64,000 nt of DNA from ZC4RG30 sp049841155 (GCA_049841155.1 JASGHI010000003.1:558001-622000); one strand, 5' to 3'; counted from the first letter of the stretch, positions 1 to 8,296 are shown. Numbers and translations are program-made. Notes: generated by a model not told the origin, from the sequence alone.

Positions 1-441
1 GCGGTCGAGCCGTGGATCCTCGAACTTCAGCCCCGGTGCGCCCCGCGGCGTGCGCACGTAGTAGGTGCCGCTCACCACTGAAAGCGGATGCAGGTGCAGG
101 CTGTGCGTGACGCCTCTAGGCATCACGTTCACCCAGCAATCCGTCATCGCGAGCTTGCGGTCGCCCAGGTCGAATTCCAGCTCCGCGGCGAATGAGCGCA
201 CATGCCGGTCGATGCGCCGCTCCAGCTGGGCAAACACCGGCGACATCTGCTGCATCCGCGCTACTGAAGCGTAGGAGGTATAGCCGCCCGGATAGTTGCG
301 CGCCGACCAGCGCTGTCCCGCGACGTCATCGGCTGCAAGCTGCCGGCACTCGCGCAGCAGCCGCATATTGAGCGGATGATCCGCGGCGCGCAGCAGGCGT
401 GCCGCATGGATCCGCGTGGGAAAGAGCGCATGCAGGCTCAA
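1..441 (-). CDS. Putative 2OG-Fe(II) oxygenase family protein, C-terminus cut by the window edge
   Basis: The open frame runs off the left edge, so only the first 147 codons are visible. It contains WVNVMPRGVTHSLHLHPLSV followed by SGTYYVRTPRGAPGLKFEDP, the pattern of the PF13759/TIGR02466 family of presumed 2-oxoglutarate/Fe(II) oxygenases. The histidines of HSLHLHP are candidate metal ligands; the distal His and Arg would lie beyond the edge. I chose a TTG start at 441-439 that overlaps the ccmI stop as TTGA, because the N-terminus then begins like the family (a Leu-Phe-Pro-Thr stretch within ten residues) and no nearer ATG fits. Substrate is unknown. It is co-directional and translationally coupled to the ccm genes, but no functional link to heme chemistry can be shown. 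Confidence 0.72.
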   Translation of the reverse strand, partial: MSLHALFPTRIHAARLLRAADHPLNMRLLRECRQLAADDVAGQRWSARNYPGGYTSYASVARMQQMSPVFAQLERRIDRHVRSFAAELEFDLGDRKLAMTDCWVNVMPRGVTHSLHLHPLSVVSGTYYVRTPRGAPGLKFEDPRLDR

Positions 442-1433
442 GGCTTCAGCTGCCCGATCTCGATGGTGACGCGCTGCGAATCACCGGCCGTCACCCGCGC
501 GCTGCCGAAGGGGTCGCCGGTGCTGGAGCCCGCACTGCCGCCATTGGCGATGCGCGCTTCGATCTCGAGCTGCTGCCCGGCCGCAAAGGTGCGGTCGGCA
601 ATCATGGCGTCGCTGCTGCGAAGTTCCACGTCCTGCGGGAAGTGCGCATCCAGCCGGAGTGCCGCCAGCGGCGGCCCTGGCTGTCCCGGAACCCGTGCCA
701 GCACGAACAGCGGCGCGCCCGCTGCTGCCTTGTCCGCCATGGCGCCGGAAAGCGTGATGCGCAGCGGGATGGATACGGGTGCGGCAGAGGCCACGACCTG
801 CGCGGCCGGTGCATCCAGCATGCGCACCTGCTCCTCGATGAGGCGGCGCACCTCCGGTGGCGGCTTGCCCACTTCGAGCAGCCGCGTGAAACGCTCGCGT
901 GCCAGAGGGCGTTCACCGCGCTCCATGGCGGCGATGGCGGCATAGAACAGCGCCCGGTTGGAACTGGGATCCAGTTGCAGCGCCTGCTCGAACAGCCTCC
1001 CCGCACGGCCATCAAGACTGCTGCGCTCGCCCATCACCAGTGACTCGGCAAGGCCCATCAGCGCTTCGGCGTTCTTGCCGCCGGCAAGCTGGTCGGCGCG
1101 CTGGTAGGCGCGCGCCGCCAGCGGAAACTGCTGCAGTTCGGAGTACGAGCGCCCGAGCTGCAGCCAGCCCGGAAGGTCGTCGGGGTTGCGTTCCATGCGG
1201 CGTGCCAGCCGCCCGACCATGGCTGCAGGGCTGTCCGCTGCCGCGGGCCGTGCCCAGTCCCACTCGCTCCACAGCGGATACAGCAGTGCGGCAGCCGCTG
1301 CCAGGACCAGCGAGGCCGCCACGGCCAGGGTCACGGCGGGCGGAGAATCGCTGCGGGGCCGCAGCAGCGGCAGTGCGATGGCGGCCACGGCGATCAGCGT
1401 CAGCAGCGCGGCGACGGCGATGAATGCACTCAT
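438..1433 (-). CDS. ccmI: Cytochrome c-type biogenesis protein CcmI
   Basis: Encodes 331 residues. Two N-terminal membrane segments (about 4-22 and 31-52) are followed by a tetratricopeptide-like region (about 70-190) containing PGWLQLGRSYSELQQFPLAA, and then a C-terminal periplasmic domain. In this family CcmI binds the C-terminus of apocytochrome c and delivers it to the CcmF/CcmH heme ligation complex. A longer in-frame extension exists upstream, but the start at 1433 gives a proper membrane anchor and an ATGA overlap with ccmH, so I prefer it. It is the last canonical gene of the ccm operon, and its stop overlaps the TTG start of the oxygenase-like gene. Confidence 0.9.
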   Translation of the reverse strand: MSAFIAVAALLTLIAVAAIALPLLRPRSDSPPAVTLAVAASLVLAAAAALLYPLWSEWDWARPAAADSPAAMVGRLARRMERNPDDLPGWLQLGRSYSELQQFPLAARAYQRADQLAGGKNAEALMGLAESLVMGERSSLDGRAGRLFEQALQLDPSSNRALFYAAIAAMERGERPLARERFTRLLEVGKPPPEVRRLIEEQVRMLDAPAAQVVASAAPVSIPLRITLSGAMADKAAAGAPLFVLARVPGQPGPPLAALRLDAHFPQDVELRSSDAMIADRTFAAGQQLEIEARIANGGSAGSSTGDPFGSARVTAGDSQRVTIEIGQLKP

Positions 1434-1873
1434 CCGGACGAGGTCTCGTCCACCGGCGAATCGTCGCTGTCCAGCAGCTCGCGGCGCTGCCGCAGCACGC
1501 GCCAGGCCACGATGCCCCCGCTCAGCAGAAAGATTCCGGGGGCCAGCCACAGCCAGGCATTGTGCGCCGACCAGCGCGGACGCAGCAGGATCACTTCGCC
1601 GTAACGGTCCACCATGTACTGGCGGATCTGCTCGTCGCTGCGGCCGGCAACGATCATCTCGCGCACCTGGCGCCGGATGTCCACCGCGAACATCGCCGAC
1701 GTGTCGGCGACCGTCTCGCCCATGCACTTGAGGCAGCGCATTTCGCGCGTCAATGCCAGATAGCGCGCCTGCTGGCCTTCATCCGGCAGCGGTGGCACGG
1801 CATCGATGGCCCATGCCTGCGGGGCCGCCAGCAGCAGGCACAGCAGCACGCGCGCAAAGGCGGGCATTCTCAT
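1430..1873 (-). CDS. ccmH: Cytochrome c maturation thiol oxidoreductase CcmH
   Basis: 147 residues. A Sec signal peptide (1-22, ending AWA) precedes a three-helix periplasmic domain with the redox pair in RCLKC (Cys47 and Cys50). A single membrane helix lies near 107-126, followed by an acidic cytoplasmic tail. The family reduces the apocytochrome CXXCH disulfide before heme attachment. The usual motif reads LRCxxCQ; here the residues after the CXXC are MGETVADTS, a small departure from the common form. Start at 1873 overlaps the ccmG stop as ATGA; a second in-frame ATG two codons later is possible. This is the short form, without the fused CcmI-like TPR domain found in E. coli CcmH. Confidence 0.93.
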   Translation of the reverse strand: MRMPAFARVLLCLLLAAPQAWAIDAVPPLPDEGQQARYLALTREMRCLKCMGETVADTSAMFAVDIRRQVREMIVAGRSDEQIRQYMVDRYGEVILLRPRWSAHNAWLWLAPGIFLLSGGIVAWRVLRQRRELLDSDDSPVDETSSG

Positions 1874-2400
1874 CGAGAACGCCCCTCGATGTGAGGCAGC
1901 AGGCGCGTCGCCCAGTTCTCCGGCGTCACCACGCCGACGATCTTTTCCACGACCACGCCCTGGGGGTTGACGAGGAAAGTCTCGGGCGCGCCATACACGC
2001 CCCAGTCGATGGCGACGCGGCCTTCGCGGTCCTCCGGCACCGAGGCGTAAGGGTTGCCTAGCTGCGCAAGCCAGGCGCGCGCCTCATCCGGCTCGTCCTT
2101 GTAGTTGAGCCCCACGATCTGGACCTTGCCGGTCTTCTGGATCTGCAGCAGCGTCGGATGTTCGGCCCGGCACTCGACGCACCAGGTACCCCACACATTG
2201 AGCAGGTACCACTTGCCGGCATAGGCGCCATTGCTGACCTGCTGCTCCTGCGCCAGCAAGTCGGGCAATTCGAACTGCGGCGCCGCGCGCCCGATCAGCG
2301 CCGAGGGCACCACTTCCCGGTCTGGCACATGCTTGAGCGTCACGGCGAACAGCACTACCAGCAGCAGGAACCCCACCAGCGGAATCGCGAAACGATTCAT
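1870..2400 (-). CDS. ccmG: Thiol:disulfide interchange protein CcmG (DsbE)
   Basis: 176 residues with an N-terminal membrane anchor (about 5-23) and a periplasmic thioredoxin fold. The active site is WCVEC (Cys74 and Cys77), and the cis-proline loop is visible in VYGAPETF. In the Ccm System I pathway this protein receives electrons from CcdA/DsbD and keeps the apocytochrome cysteines or CcmH reduced. The start at 2400 overlaps the ccmF stop as ATGA. The frame stays open further upstream, but that extension lies inside ccmF and has no membrane-anchor character. Confidence 0.95.
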   Translation of the reverse strand: MNRFAIPLVGFLLLVVLFAVTLKHVPDREVVPSALIGRAAPQFELPDLLAQEQQVSNGAYAGKWYLLNVWGTWCVECRAEHPTLLQIQKTGKVQIVGLNYKDEPDEARAWLAQLGNPYASVPEDREGRVAIDWGVYGAPETFLVNPQGVVVEKIVGVVTPENWATRLLPHIEGRSR

Positions 2401-4352
2401 GCCCGCTGTCCTTGCACCGCCGCTGCCACGGCGGCCGGCGCTTCGCGGCGCTTGCGGTAACGCCGGTCCACGGAAGCGACCAGGCCGCCCAGCGCCATCA
2501 ACGCCGCGCCCAGCCAGACCAGGCGCATCAGCGGCCGCACCTGCACGCGCACACTCCACGCGCGGTCGCCAAGCTCCTCGCCCAGTGTGGCCAGCAGGTC
2601 GCGCTGCCATGACACTCCGAGCGCGGCCTCCGCCAGCGACTGTCTCTGCACCCAGTAGTTGCGACGCTCGGGCAGCAGCACCGATTCGGTCCTGCCGTTG
2701 CGCAATACCTCGATGCGCGCCTGCTTGGCGTCATAGTTGGGGCCCTCGACATCGCGCACGCTGTCGAAGCGGAAGGTGTATTCGCCCAGCTGCACGCTGT
2801 CGCCGGGCCGCAGGGCCACATCCCGCTCCAGCATCCGTGTCTGCATGGTGGTGATGCCCACGGCGATGATGCCCAGACCCAGATGCGCCAGCGTCATGCC
2901 GACGATGGCCGGCGGCAGCGACAGGCCGCGCCGCAGCCGGTCGAGCGGATCCACCAGCGCCGAGAGGATGATCCAGAGCCCCAGCACCGCGCCCAGCGGC
3001 CCCAGCAGCGAGCGCTCGCCATACAGGCCGACGATGATGGCAAGGCCCAGCGCCAGCGCCAGACCCAGGCTGCCGAGGATGCGGCGGCGCGACTCTCCCA
3101 GCGCCCCGCGCTTCCAGCGCGCGAACATGCCCAGCGACACCAGCGCCAGCAGCGGCAGCATGGGCAGCAGGAAAGTGGGATTGAAATACGGCGCGCCCAC
3201 CGAGATCGTGCCCAGCCCCAGCCCGTCGGCGATCATGGGTGCGAGCGTGCCGCCGAAGACCACGGCCGCGGCGATCACCAGCAGGATGTTGTTGAACAGC
3301 AGGAAGCTCTCGCGCGAGCTGAGGTCGAAGCCCGCCTGCGAGCGCAGCAGCGGCGCCCGCCAGATGTACAGCGCCAGCGCGCCGCCGATGGTCAGTGCCA
3401 GCAGTGCCAGGATGAAGATGCCGCGCCCCGGATCGGCCGCGAAACTGTGCACGGACACCAGCACGCCCGAGCGGACCATGAAAGTGGCCAGCAGGCAGAA
3501 CGAGAACGCGATGATGGCCAGCAGCAAGGTCCAGCTCTTGAACAGGCCCCGCTTGTCGGTCACGGCCAGCGAATGGACCAGCGCGGTGCCCAGCAGCCAT
3601 GGCATGAGGATGGAGTTTTCCACCGGATCCCAGGCCCACCATCCGCCCCAGCCCAGCTCGTAGTAGGCCCACCAGCTGCCCAGCGCAATGCCCACCGTGA
3701 GGAACATCCAGGCCACCGTGGTCCATGGCCTTGTCCAGCGCGCCCAGGTCTGGTCCAGGCGGCCTTCGAGCATCGCGGCGCAGGCAAAGGCGAAAGCCAC
3801 GGAGAAGCCCACATACCCCACATAGAGCATGGGAGGATGGATGGTCAGGGCCAGATCCTGCAGCACGGGGTTCAGGTCCACGCCATCGGGCGGCGCCGGA
3901 TACAGGCGCGCGAAGGGGTTGGAGGTCGCGAGCGAAAACAGGATGCTGCCGGTGCTCACCAGACCCAGCACACCCAGCACACGCGCCGAGAATGCCGCGG
4001 GCAGGTTGCGCGAGAAGGCCGCCACCGACAGCGACCAGACCGACAGCACCAGCACCCAGAACAGCATGCTGCCTTCGTGGTTGCCCCACACCGCGGCAAC
4101 GCGGAAGTACAGCGGCAATGCCGAGTTCGAATGGCTTGCAACCAGCCGCACGGAGAAATCGTTGTGCACGAAGGACCAGGTGAGGCAGCCGAAGGCCAGC
4201 GCCAGCATCACGAACTGCCCGCTCACTGCCGGCACCACCGCCTGGATCAGGCGTGCATGGCGCCGCCACGGACCGATGAGGCCGAAAGCGGCCTGGGCAG
4301 CCGCCAGCAGCAGCGCCAGGATCATGGCGAATTGACCGACTTCGGGCAGCAT
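2397..4352 (-). CDS. ccmF: Cytochrome c heme ligase subunit CcmF
   Basis: 651 residues, the normal length, with many hydrophobic helices. The tryptophan-rich heme-handling signature GWGGWWAWDPVEN lies at about 234-246, and conserved His-containing loops are visible (for example LTIHPPMLYVG). CcmF accepts heme from holo-CcmE and, with CcmH and CcmI, attaches it to the CXXCH motif of apocytochromes in the periplasm. A final helix precedes a basic cytoplasmic tail. It is separated from ccmE by only 3 bp and overlaps ccmG by ATGA. Confidence 0.97.
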   Translation of the reverse strand: MLPEVGQFAMILALLLAAAQAAFGLIGPWRRHARLIQAVVPAVSGQFVMLALAFGCLTWSFVHNDFSVRLVASHSNSALPLYFRVAAVWGNHEGSMLFWVLVLSVWSLSVAAFSRNLPAAFSARVLGVLGLVSTGSILFSLATSNPFARLYPAPPDGVDLNPVLQDLALTIHPPMLYVGYVGFSVAFAFACAAMLEGRLDQTWARWTRPWTTVAWMFLTVGIALGSWWAYYELGWGGWWAWDPVENSILMPWLLGTALVHSLAVTDKRGLFKSWTLLLAIIAFSFCLLATFMVRSGVLVSVHSFAADPGRGIFILALLALTIGGALALYIWRAPLLRSQAGFDLSSRESFLLFNNILLVIAAAVVFGGTLAPMIADGLGLGTISVGAPYFNPTFLLPMLPLLALVSLGMFARWKRGALGESRRRILGSLGLALALGLAIIVGLYGERSLLGPLGAVLGLWIILSALVDPLDRLRRGLSLPPAIVGMTLAHLGLGIIAVGITTMQTRMLERDVALRPGDSVQLGEYTFRFDSVRDVEGPNYDAKQARIEVLRNGRTESVLLPERRNYWVQRQSLAEAALGVSWQRDLLATLGEELGDRAWSVRVQVRPLMRLVWLGAALMALGGLVASVDRRYRKRREAPAAVAAAVQGQRA

Positions 4353-4355
4353 GGT

Positions 4356-4808
4356 CTAACTTCCCTGCGCTGTATCCAGACGCGATTCGCCGCGCTTGAG
4401 CGAGCGCGAGACTTCGGGCGGCATGTATTTCTCGTCGTGCTTGGCGAGGACTTCATCGGCGACGAAGGTGCCGCTGTCGTCGAGCCGGCCATGGGCGACC
4501 ACGCCCTGCCCTTCCTTGAACAGATCCGGCAGCACGCCGGTATACGTGACCTTCAATTCGTGCTTGAAGTCGGTGACGACGAAGTGCGTCTCCAGGCTTC
4601 CCGATACGCGCTGCACGCTGCCTTGCTCGACCATGCCGCCGAGCCGGAAGCGGGTGCCTTTGGCCACTTCGCCGGAGGCAACCTGCGTCGGATCGAAGAA
4701 GAACATCACATTGCTGCGGAAAGCCTGCAGTGCCAGCACCGCAGCCAGCGCCACGCCCGCCAGGATGCCCAGCACCAGGTACAGGCGCTTGCGCCGGTTC
4801 GGTGTCAT
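4356..4808 (-). CDS. ccmE: Periplasmic heme chaperone CcmE
   Basis: 150 residues: one N-terminal membrane anchor (about 9-29) and an OB-fold domain. The covalent heme-binding histidine is visible in LAKHDEKYMPP as His124, with the conserved Tyr128 four residues on. CcmE takes heme from CcmC, released by CcmAB, and passes it to CcmF. Start ATG at 4808 overlaps the ccmD stop. An upstream in-frame extension exists but would lie inside ccmD and lacks sense as a leader. Confidence 0.96.
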   Translation of the reverse strand: MTPNRRKRLYLVLGILAGVALAAVLALQAFRSNVMFFFDPTQVASGEVAKGTRFRLGGMVEQGSVQRVSGSLETHFVVTDFKHELKVTYTGVLPDLFKEGQGVVAHGRLDDSGTFVADEVLAKHDEKYMPPEVSRSLKRGESRLDTAQGS

Positions 4809-4966
4809 GGCGTCTCCCGGGATGCGAGCTTGCGCGCTGCTTCCTGCCGGGCGCGCTGCAGCAGCCGCTGTGCGCGCCAACCCTCGAACACCAGGCCCGC
4901 CATCGCGAGCGCGTAAGCCGGCCAGACGAAAGGCCAGTAGCCGCTCATTTCCATGAATTCACGCAT
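4805..4966 (-). CDS. ccmD: Heme exporter protein CcmD
   Basis: A 53-residue gene identified by position and pattern: a short hydrophilic N-terminus with SGYWPFVWPAYALAMAG, one membrane helix, then a basic amphipathic tail rich in Arg, Gln and Ala. CcmD stabilises the CcmABC transporter and helps release holo-CcmE. The start at 4966 gives a TGATG overlap with ccmC; internal ATGs 4 and 6 codons later are alternatives. It is easily missed because it overlaps neighbours at both ends. Confidence 0.88.
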   Translation of the reverse strand: MREFMEMSGYWPFVWPAYALAMAGLVFEGWRAQRLLQRARQEAARKLASRETP

Positions 4967-5727
4967 CAGGCCGCACCTCCCGAAGCCGCATCGGCCGCCA
5001 GCGCCGTCCGCACCCACTGCCCGCCACGGTCGCGACGCAGTACTTCGGCGCGCGCGCGGATGAGCATGATCCAGAAGAAATACAGCGTGTACGCCAGCGC
5101 CATCAGCAGCAGCGGCCAGAGCATTTCCCAGGGCATGGCCGGCTTGTCCAGGCGCATCACGCTGGGTGCCTGGTGCAGCGAATTCCACCAGTCCACCGAG
5201 AAGCGCACGATGGGCACGTTCACCACACCGACGATGGCGAGCACGGCGCTGGCGCGGTCGGCGCGGTCCGGATCGTCGATGGCGCTGCGCAGCCCCATGT
5301 AGCCGAGGAAGAAGAACAGCAGGAACAGCTGCGAGACGATGCGCGGATCCCAGGCCCACCAGGTTCCCCAGGTCGGCTGCCCCCAGATCATGCCCGTGAC
5401 CAGCGACACCACGGTGAAGCTCGCGCCGGCCGGCGCGCAGGCCACCGCCACCGCATGCGCCACCTTGATGCGCCAGATCAGGCCCACCGCCGCCGCCACG
5501 GCCATCCAGGTATAGGTCATGAGCGCCAGCCACGAGGCCGGCACGTGCACGTAGATGATGCGGAAGGCATCGCTCTGGTAGTAGTCCACCGGGGCCTGCA
5601 CCAGCCCGCCATACAGCGCCGCCAGCACCAGCACCAGGGCGGACCAGCCGAACCAGGGCGCAAGCTTCCCGGCCACCCGGTAAAAATACGGTGGCGACCC
5701 GAAACGATGGAACCAGGCCCAGCTCAT
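4966..5727 (-). CDS. ccmC: Heme exporter protein CcmC
   Basis: 253 residues with about six membrane helices and the WWD-type heme signature GTWWAWDPR at about 121-129, flanked by the conserved histidine of YVHVPASW near 61. CcmC presents heme to CcmE in the periplasm and is the defining member of the heme-handling protein family. It lies 10 bp after ccmB and overlaps ccmD by TGATG. Confidence 0.96.
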   Translation of the reverse strand: MSWAWFHRFGSPPYFYRVAGKLAPWFGWSALVLVLAALYGGLVQAPVDYYQSDAFRIIYVHVPASWLALMTYTWMAVAAAVGLIWRIKVAHAVAVACAPAGASFTVVSLVTGMIWGQPTWGTWWAWDPRIVSQLFLLFFFLGYMGLRSAIDDPDRADRASAVLAIVGVVNVPIVRFSVDWWNSLHQAPSVMRLDKPAMPWEMLWPLLLMALAYTLYFFWIMLIRARAEVLRRDRGGQWVRTALAADAASGGAA

Positions 5728-5737
5728 CCGGCCGATT

Positions 5738-6427
5738 TTACTCCAGGCTGATGCGCACGGCCGCGGCGGCTGCCAGTGGCGACAATGTCAGTGCCAGCAC
5801 CGTGAGGGCACCCAGCAGGTACAGGGCGCCGGCCGCGCTCTCGCCCGCGATGGCCAATTGCGTGGCCCGCGCGCCGAATACCAGCGTCGGCATGGCCAGC
5901 GGCAGCACCAGCAGCGAAAGCAGCGCTCCACCGCGCCGCGTGCCCAGGGTGAGGCCGGCGCAGATCGAGCCGATCAGGCTCATGGAGACACTGCCCAGCA
6001 GCAGCGGCCACAGCACCGCCAGCGCATTCTGGGGCGGCGCCCCGAGGCTGATCGCCGCCAAAGGTCCCACCAGCGCCAGCGGCAGGCCGGTGAGCAGCCA
6101 GTGGGTTGCCGTCTTGGCGAAGATCAGCAGTGCGAAGGGCTGCCCTGACAGCGCGAACTGCTCCAGCGTCCCGTCGCGCGCATCCTCGCGGTAGAGGAAA
6201 TCCAGTGCCAGCAGCGTCGCCAGCAGCAGCGCCACCCACAGCGCCGCCGGCGCAAGGTAGCGCAGGCGCGCCAGTTCCGGATCCAGCGACAGCGGAAACA
6301 GCACGGTCACGATGACGAAGAAGGCCAGCGGCTGCAGCCATTCTCCCGGCCGGCGCAGGGCCTGCAGCAGGTCGCGCCGCAGCGCGCTGCCGAAGGCGGA
6401 AGTCGCCGGCAGCAGCTTGCGGTTCAT
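5738..6427 (-). CDS. ccmB: Heme exporter protein CcmB, ABC permease
   Basis: 229 residues with about six predicted membrane helices and the family beginning: a polar stretch, then LRRDLLQALRRPGEWLQPL and FFVIVTVLFPLSL. CcmB forms the membrane part of the CcmAB ABC transporter, whose ATP hydrolysis drives release of heme-loaded CcmE from CcmC. The start overlaps the ccmA stop as ATGA. Confidence 0.95.
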   Translation of the reverse strand: MNRKLLPATSAFGSALRRDLLQALRRPGEWLQPLAFFVIVTVLFPLSLDPELARLRYLAPAALWVALLLATLLALDFLYREDARDGTLEQFALSGQPFALLIFAKTATHWLLTGLPLALVGPLAAISLGAPPQNALAVLWPLLLGSVSMSLIGSICAGLTLGTRRGGALLSLLVLPLAMPTLVFGARATQLAIAGESAAGALYLLGALTVLALTLSPLAAAAAVRISLE

Positions 6428-7050
6428 GGCGCCTCGCCGGGCTGTTGCCAGATCCGGCCGTCAACGCCCTCCACCGCCAGCGGCAGATGGGTTGCGACGA
6501 TGGCGCTGCCTCCGTTCTGCATATGTGCGGCCAGCAGACCGGTCAGCGCCGCCTGTCCGCGGGCATCGAGGTTCGAGGCCGGCTCATCGAGCATCCAGAG
6601 CGAGGCGCCCCACAGTCCCAGGCGCGCCAGTGCGGCACGGCGCTGCTGTCCGGCGGAAAGGCTCCGCACCGCGCGCTCCCGGGCCGATGCGGCAAGCCCG
6701 AGCCGGTCCAGCTGGGCTTCGATCTCTCCAGGCTGCGCGCCGCAGCGCATCGCACAGGCCAGGCGCAGGTTTTCCATTACGGTCAGATCCTGCTTCAGGG
6801 CTGTCTCGTGGCCCAGGTAGGCCAGGTTCTGGTACAGCCCCTGACGGCGGCGCGATATGTCCAATCCATGCCAGTGGATGACGCCCTCCTCGGCATGCAG
6901 GAAGCCCGCAAGGCAGCGCAGCAGTGAAGTCTTGCCGGTGCCATTGGGCCAGGTCAGCTGCAACAACTGCCCCGCACCGAGCCTGAAGCCGATGCCCCGG
7001 AGAAGATGTGTGTCACCGCGCCACAGGTGCAGGTTGCTGACTTCGAGCAC
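6424..7050 (-). CDS. ccmA: Heme ABC exporter ATP-binding protein CcmA
   Basis: 208 residues from a GTG at 7050, chosen because AGGAA lies 5 bases upstream and the protein then begins VLEVSNLHL like the family. A longer frame would read through the tRNA-Leu gene and is rejected. Domains: P-loop LTWPNGTGKTS (31-42), signature LSAGQ (131-135), Walker B LWMLDEP (151-157) and switch histidine in VATHLPL. The first P-loop position, normally Gly (GxNGxGKT), is Trp34 from a TGG codon. Lys40 and Thr41 are intact, so the protein may still bind ATP. It is the first gene of the ccm operon, 21 bp from the end of tRNA-Leu. Confidence 0.94.
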   Translation of the reverse strand: MLEVSNLHLWRGDTHLLRGIGFRLGAGQLLQLTWPNGTGKTSLLRCLAGFLHAEEGVIHWHGLDISRRRQGLYQNLAYLGHETALKQDLTVMENLRLACAMRCGAQPGEIEAQLDRLGLAASARERAVRSLSAGQQRRAALARLGLWGASLWMLDEPASNLDARGQAALTGLLAAHMQNGGSAIVATHLPLAVEGVDGRIWQQPGEAP

Positions 7051-7071
7051 GGAATTCCTGTTGAAAATGTC

Positions 7072-7158
7072 TGGTACGGACGGCGGGAATCGAACCCGCA
7101 CTCCCTTTCGGGAAGCAGATTTTAAGTCTGCTGCGTCTACCGGTTCCGCCACGTCCGT
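7072..7158 (-). tRNA. tRNA-Leu(TAA)
   Basis: An 87-base class II tRNA folds completely. It has a 7-bp acceptor stem (ACGGACG with CGTCCGT), D arm GCG/CGC, anticodon stem GCAGA/TCTGC with loop CTTAAAA (anticodon TAA), a long variable arm TTCCC-GAAA-GGGA, T arm GCGGG-TTCGATT-CCCGC, discriminator A and an encoded CCA. The first pair is A1-U72. It lies 7 bp after the DUF1996 gene and 21 bp before the ccmA start, so no separate promoter fits immediately upstream. It corresponds to E. coli leuZ. Confidence 0.97.
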
Positions 7159-7165
7159 CCATTCT

Positions 7166-8275
7166 TCAATACACTTCCCGGCCGTCGCCCAGCAGGAACG
7201 CGTGGCAGTCGTTGCCGGCGCGCACGCAGTTCTTGAGCCAGGTGTTCATGACATCTTCATTCCAGTTGAACCAGATGTCGCCGTGGAAGCTGTAGCCAGC
7301 CGGGATGCTTTCCGGGTACATGTCGCTGGAGAGGCGCCAGCGCGAAGTATCGCTGCCTGCCGGGACGGCATAGGCGATGTTCAGCGTGACGGTGGGAATC
7401 GCCACCGGGTGCGACGCCGGACACAGTCCGTTCTCCGGGAAGCTCATGTGGGAGCGATGGTCCGGCGAGTCCAGGCTTACGCCATCCCAGCAGTTCGGGA
7501 AGATCAAAGACAGCGACAGCTTGCTGCCCGCCGGACAGTTGGGGATGGTCTCGGACACCTCGCCCTGCTCGCCGTTGACATCGCAGTGGAAGCGCTCGCG
7601 CCGGTCCCACTTCCAGTCGGGATCGCCGGCCGAAGCCGTCGGCTTCTTGCCCGCGATCATGCGCAGGCCGGCGGGGATGGGCTGGATGCGGTCCCTGGGA
7701 ATCGAGTTGTAGCCGGACTTGTAATAGAACAGCGCATCGCTGGGCACCAGCGCGGTGTGGGTGGCCGCATCGATCATCGACGGGATCCAGTACGAAGTGC
7801 GATTGGCGATGCCGCCCCTGCAGGTGCCGGCTGTCGCATTCGCGAGATCCTTCTCGGTGGAGTGGCTGTTCGTGCTCGAATTGCCGAAGAAGGTATGCAG
7901 ATGACTCTTGCCCGGCTCGCCGGGCAGCAGGATCGGGTCGTCATATGCCATGTGCGAATAGCTGCAGGGGATGCGGAATGCGCCCACGCCGTCGCTGGCG
8001 GGTGCCACGCTCAGGCTCGTCGCGCGTACGCGAAGCTCAGGGCTGCCAGGTTCCTCTGCAGGTACGACAATGGGCGGGCTCACAACGGCGTCCGCCACCG
8101 CGGGCAAGGTCACCTGCTGCGTCTGCTGGCGCCCTGAAATTGCAGCGGTTGCGGGCGGACTCGATGCGCTCGATGCACATCCCACGAGAAAGACCGCGAG
8201 CGCGAACACTATTGCCGGCAGGCGGCAGGGCCGGTCTGCGGAGAGGATCTTGCGGATGGCAGCGTCAGTCGGCAT
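7166..8275 (-). CDS. DUF1996 domain-containing lipoprotein
   Basis: 369 residues. A hydrophobic leader ends in a lipobox LVGC (Cys33), followed by a low-complexity Ser/Ala/Pro linker and then a DUF1996 domain. The domain shows PCSYSHMAYDDPI, KSHLHTFFGN (about 123-132) and NGLCPASHPV. DUF1996 is known mainly from fungal and some bacterial secreted proteins, and no biochemical activity is established; the conserved His residues suggest metal or polysaccharide binding, but that is inference. SD-like AGGAA lies about 10 bases before the ATG. It sits between tRNA-Cys (21 bp) and tRNA-Leu (7 bp) on the same strand, a position that suggests insertion into the tRNA cluster. Confidence 0.85.
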   Translation of the reverse strand: MPTDAAIRKILSADRPCRLPAIVFALAVFLVGCASSASSPPATAAISGRQQTQQVTLPAVADAVVSPPIVVPAEEPGSPELRVRATSLSVAPASDGVGAFRIPCSYSHMAYDDPILLPGEPGKSHLHTFFGNSSTNSHSTEKDLANATAGTCRGGIANRTSYWIPSMIDAATHTALVPSDALFYYKSGYNSIPRDRIQPIPAGLRMIAGKKPTASAGDPDWKWDRRERFHCDVNGEQGEVSETIPNCPAGSKLSLSLIFPNCWDGVSLDSPDHRSHMSFPENGLCPASHPVAIPTVTLNIAYAVPAGSDTSRWRLSSDMYPESIPAGYSFHGDIWFNWNEDVMNTWLKNCVRAGNDCHAFLLGDGREVY

Positions 8276-8296
8276 GGGAACACATTTCCTGCGTTC

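Noticed and set aside
1434..1727. N-terminal extension of ccmI inside ccmH
   Set aside because: The extension is Arg/Gly/Pro-rich nonsense in another frame of ccmH; the ATG at 1433 starts a proper membrane anchor.
2883..4916. Long plus-strand open frame (about 677 codons) opposite ccmF and ccmE
   Set aside because: Very rich in Gln, Arg and His with no domain or hydrophobic pattern; it is the antisense shadow of the conserved ccmF/ccmE genes in GC-rich DNA.
7051..7152. Extended ccmA coding region starting upstream of the GTG
   Set aside because: The extra codons would run through the tRNA-Leu gene and do not resemble CcmA; the GTG at 7050 has a good ribosome-binding site.
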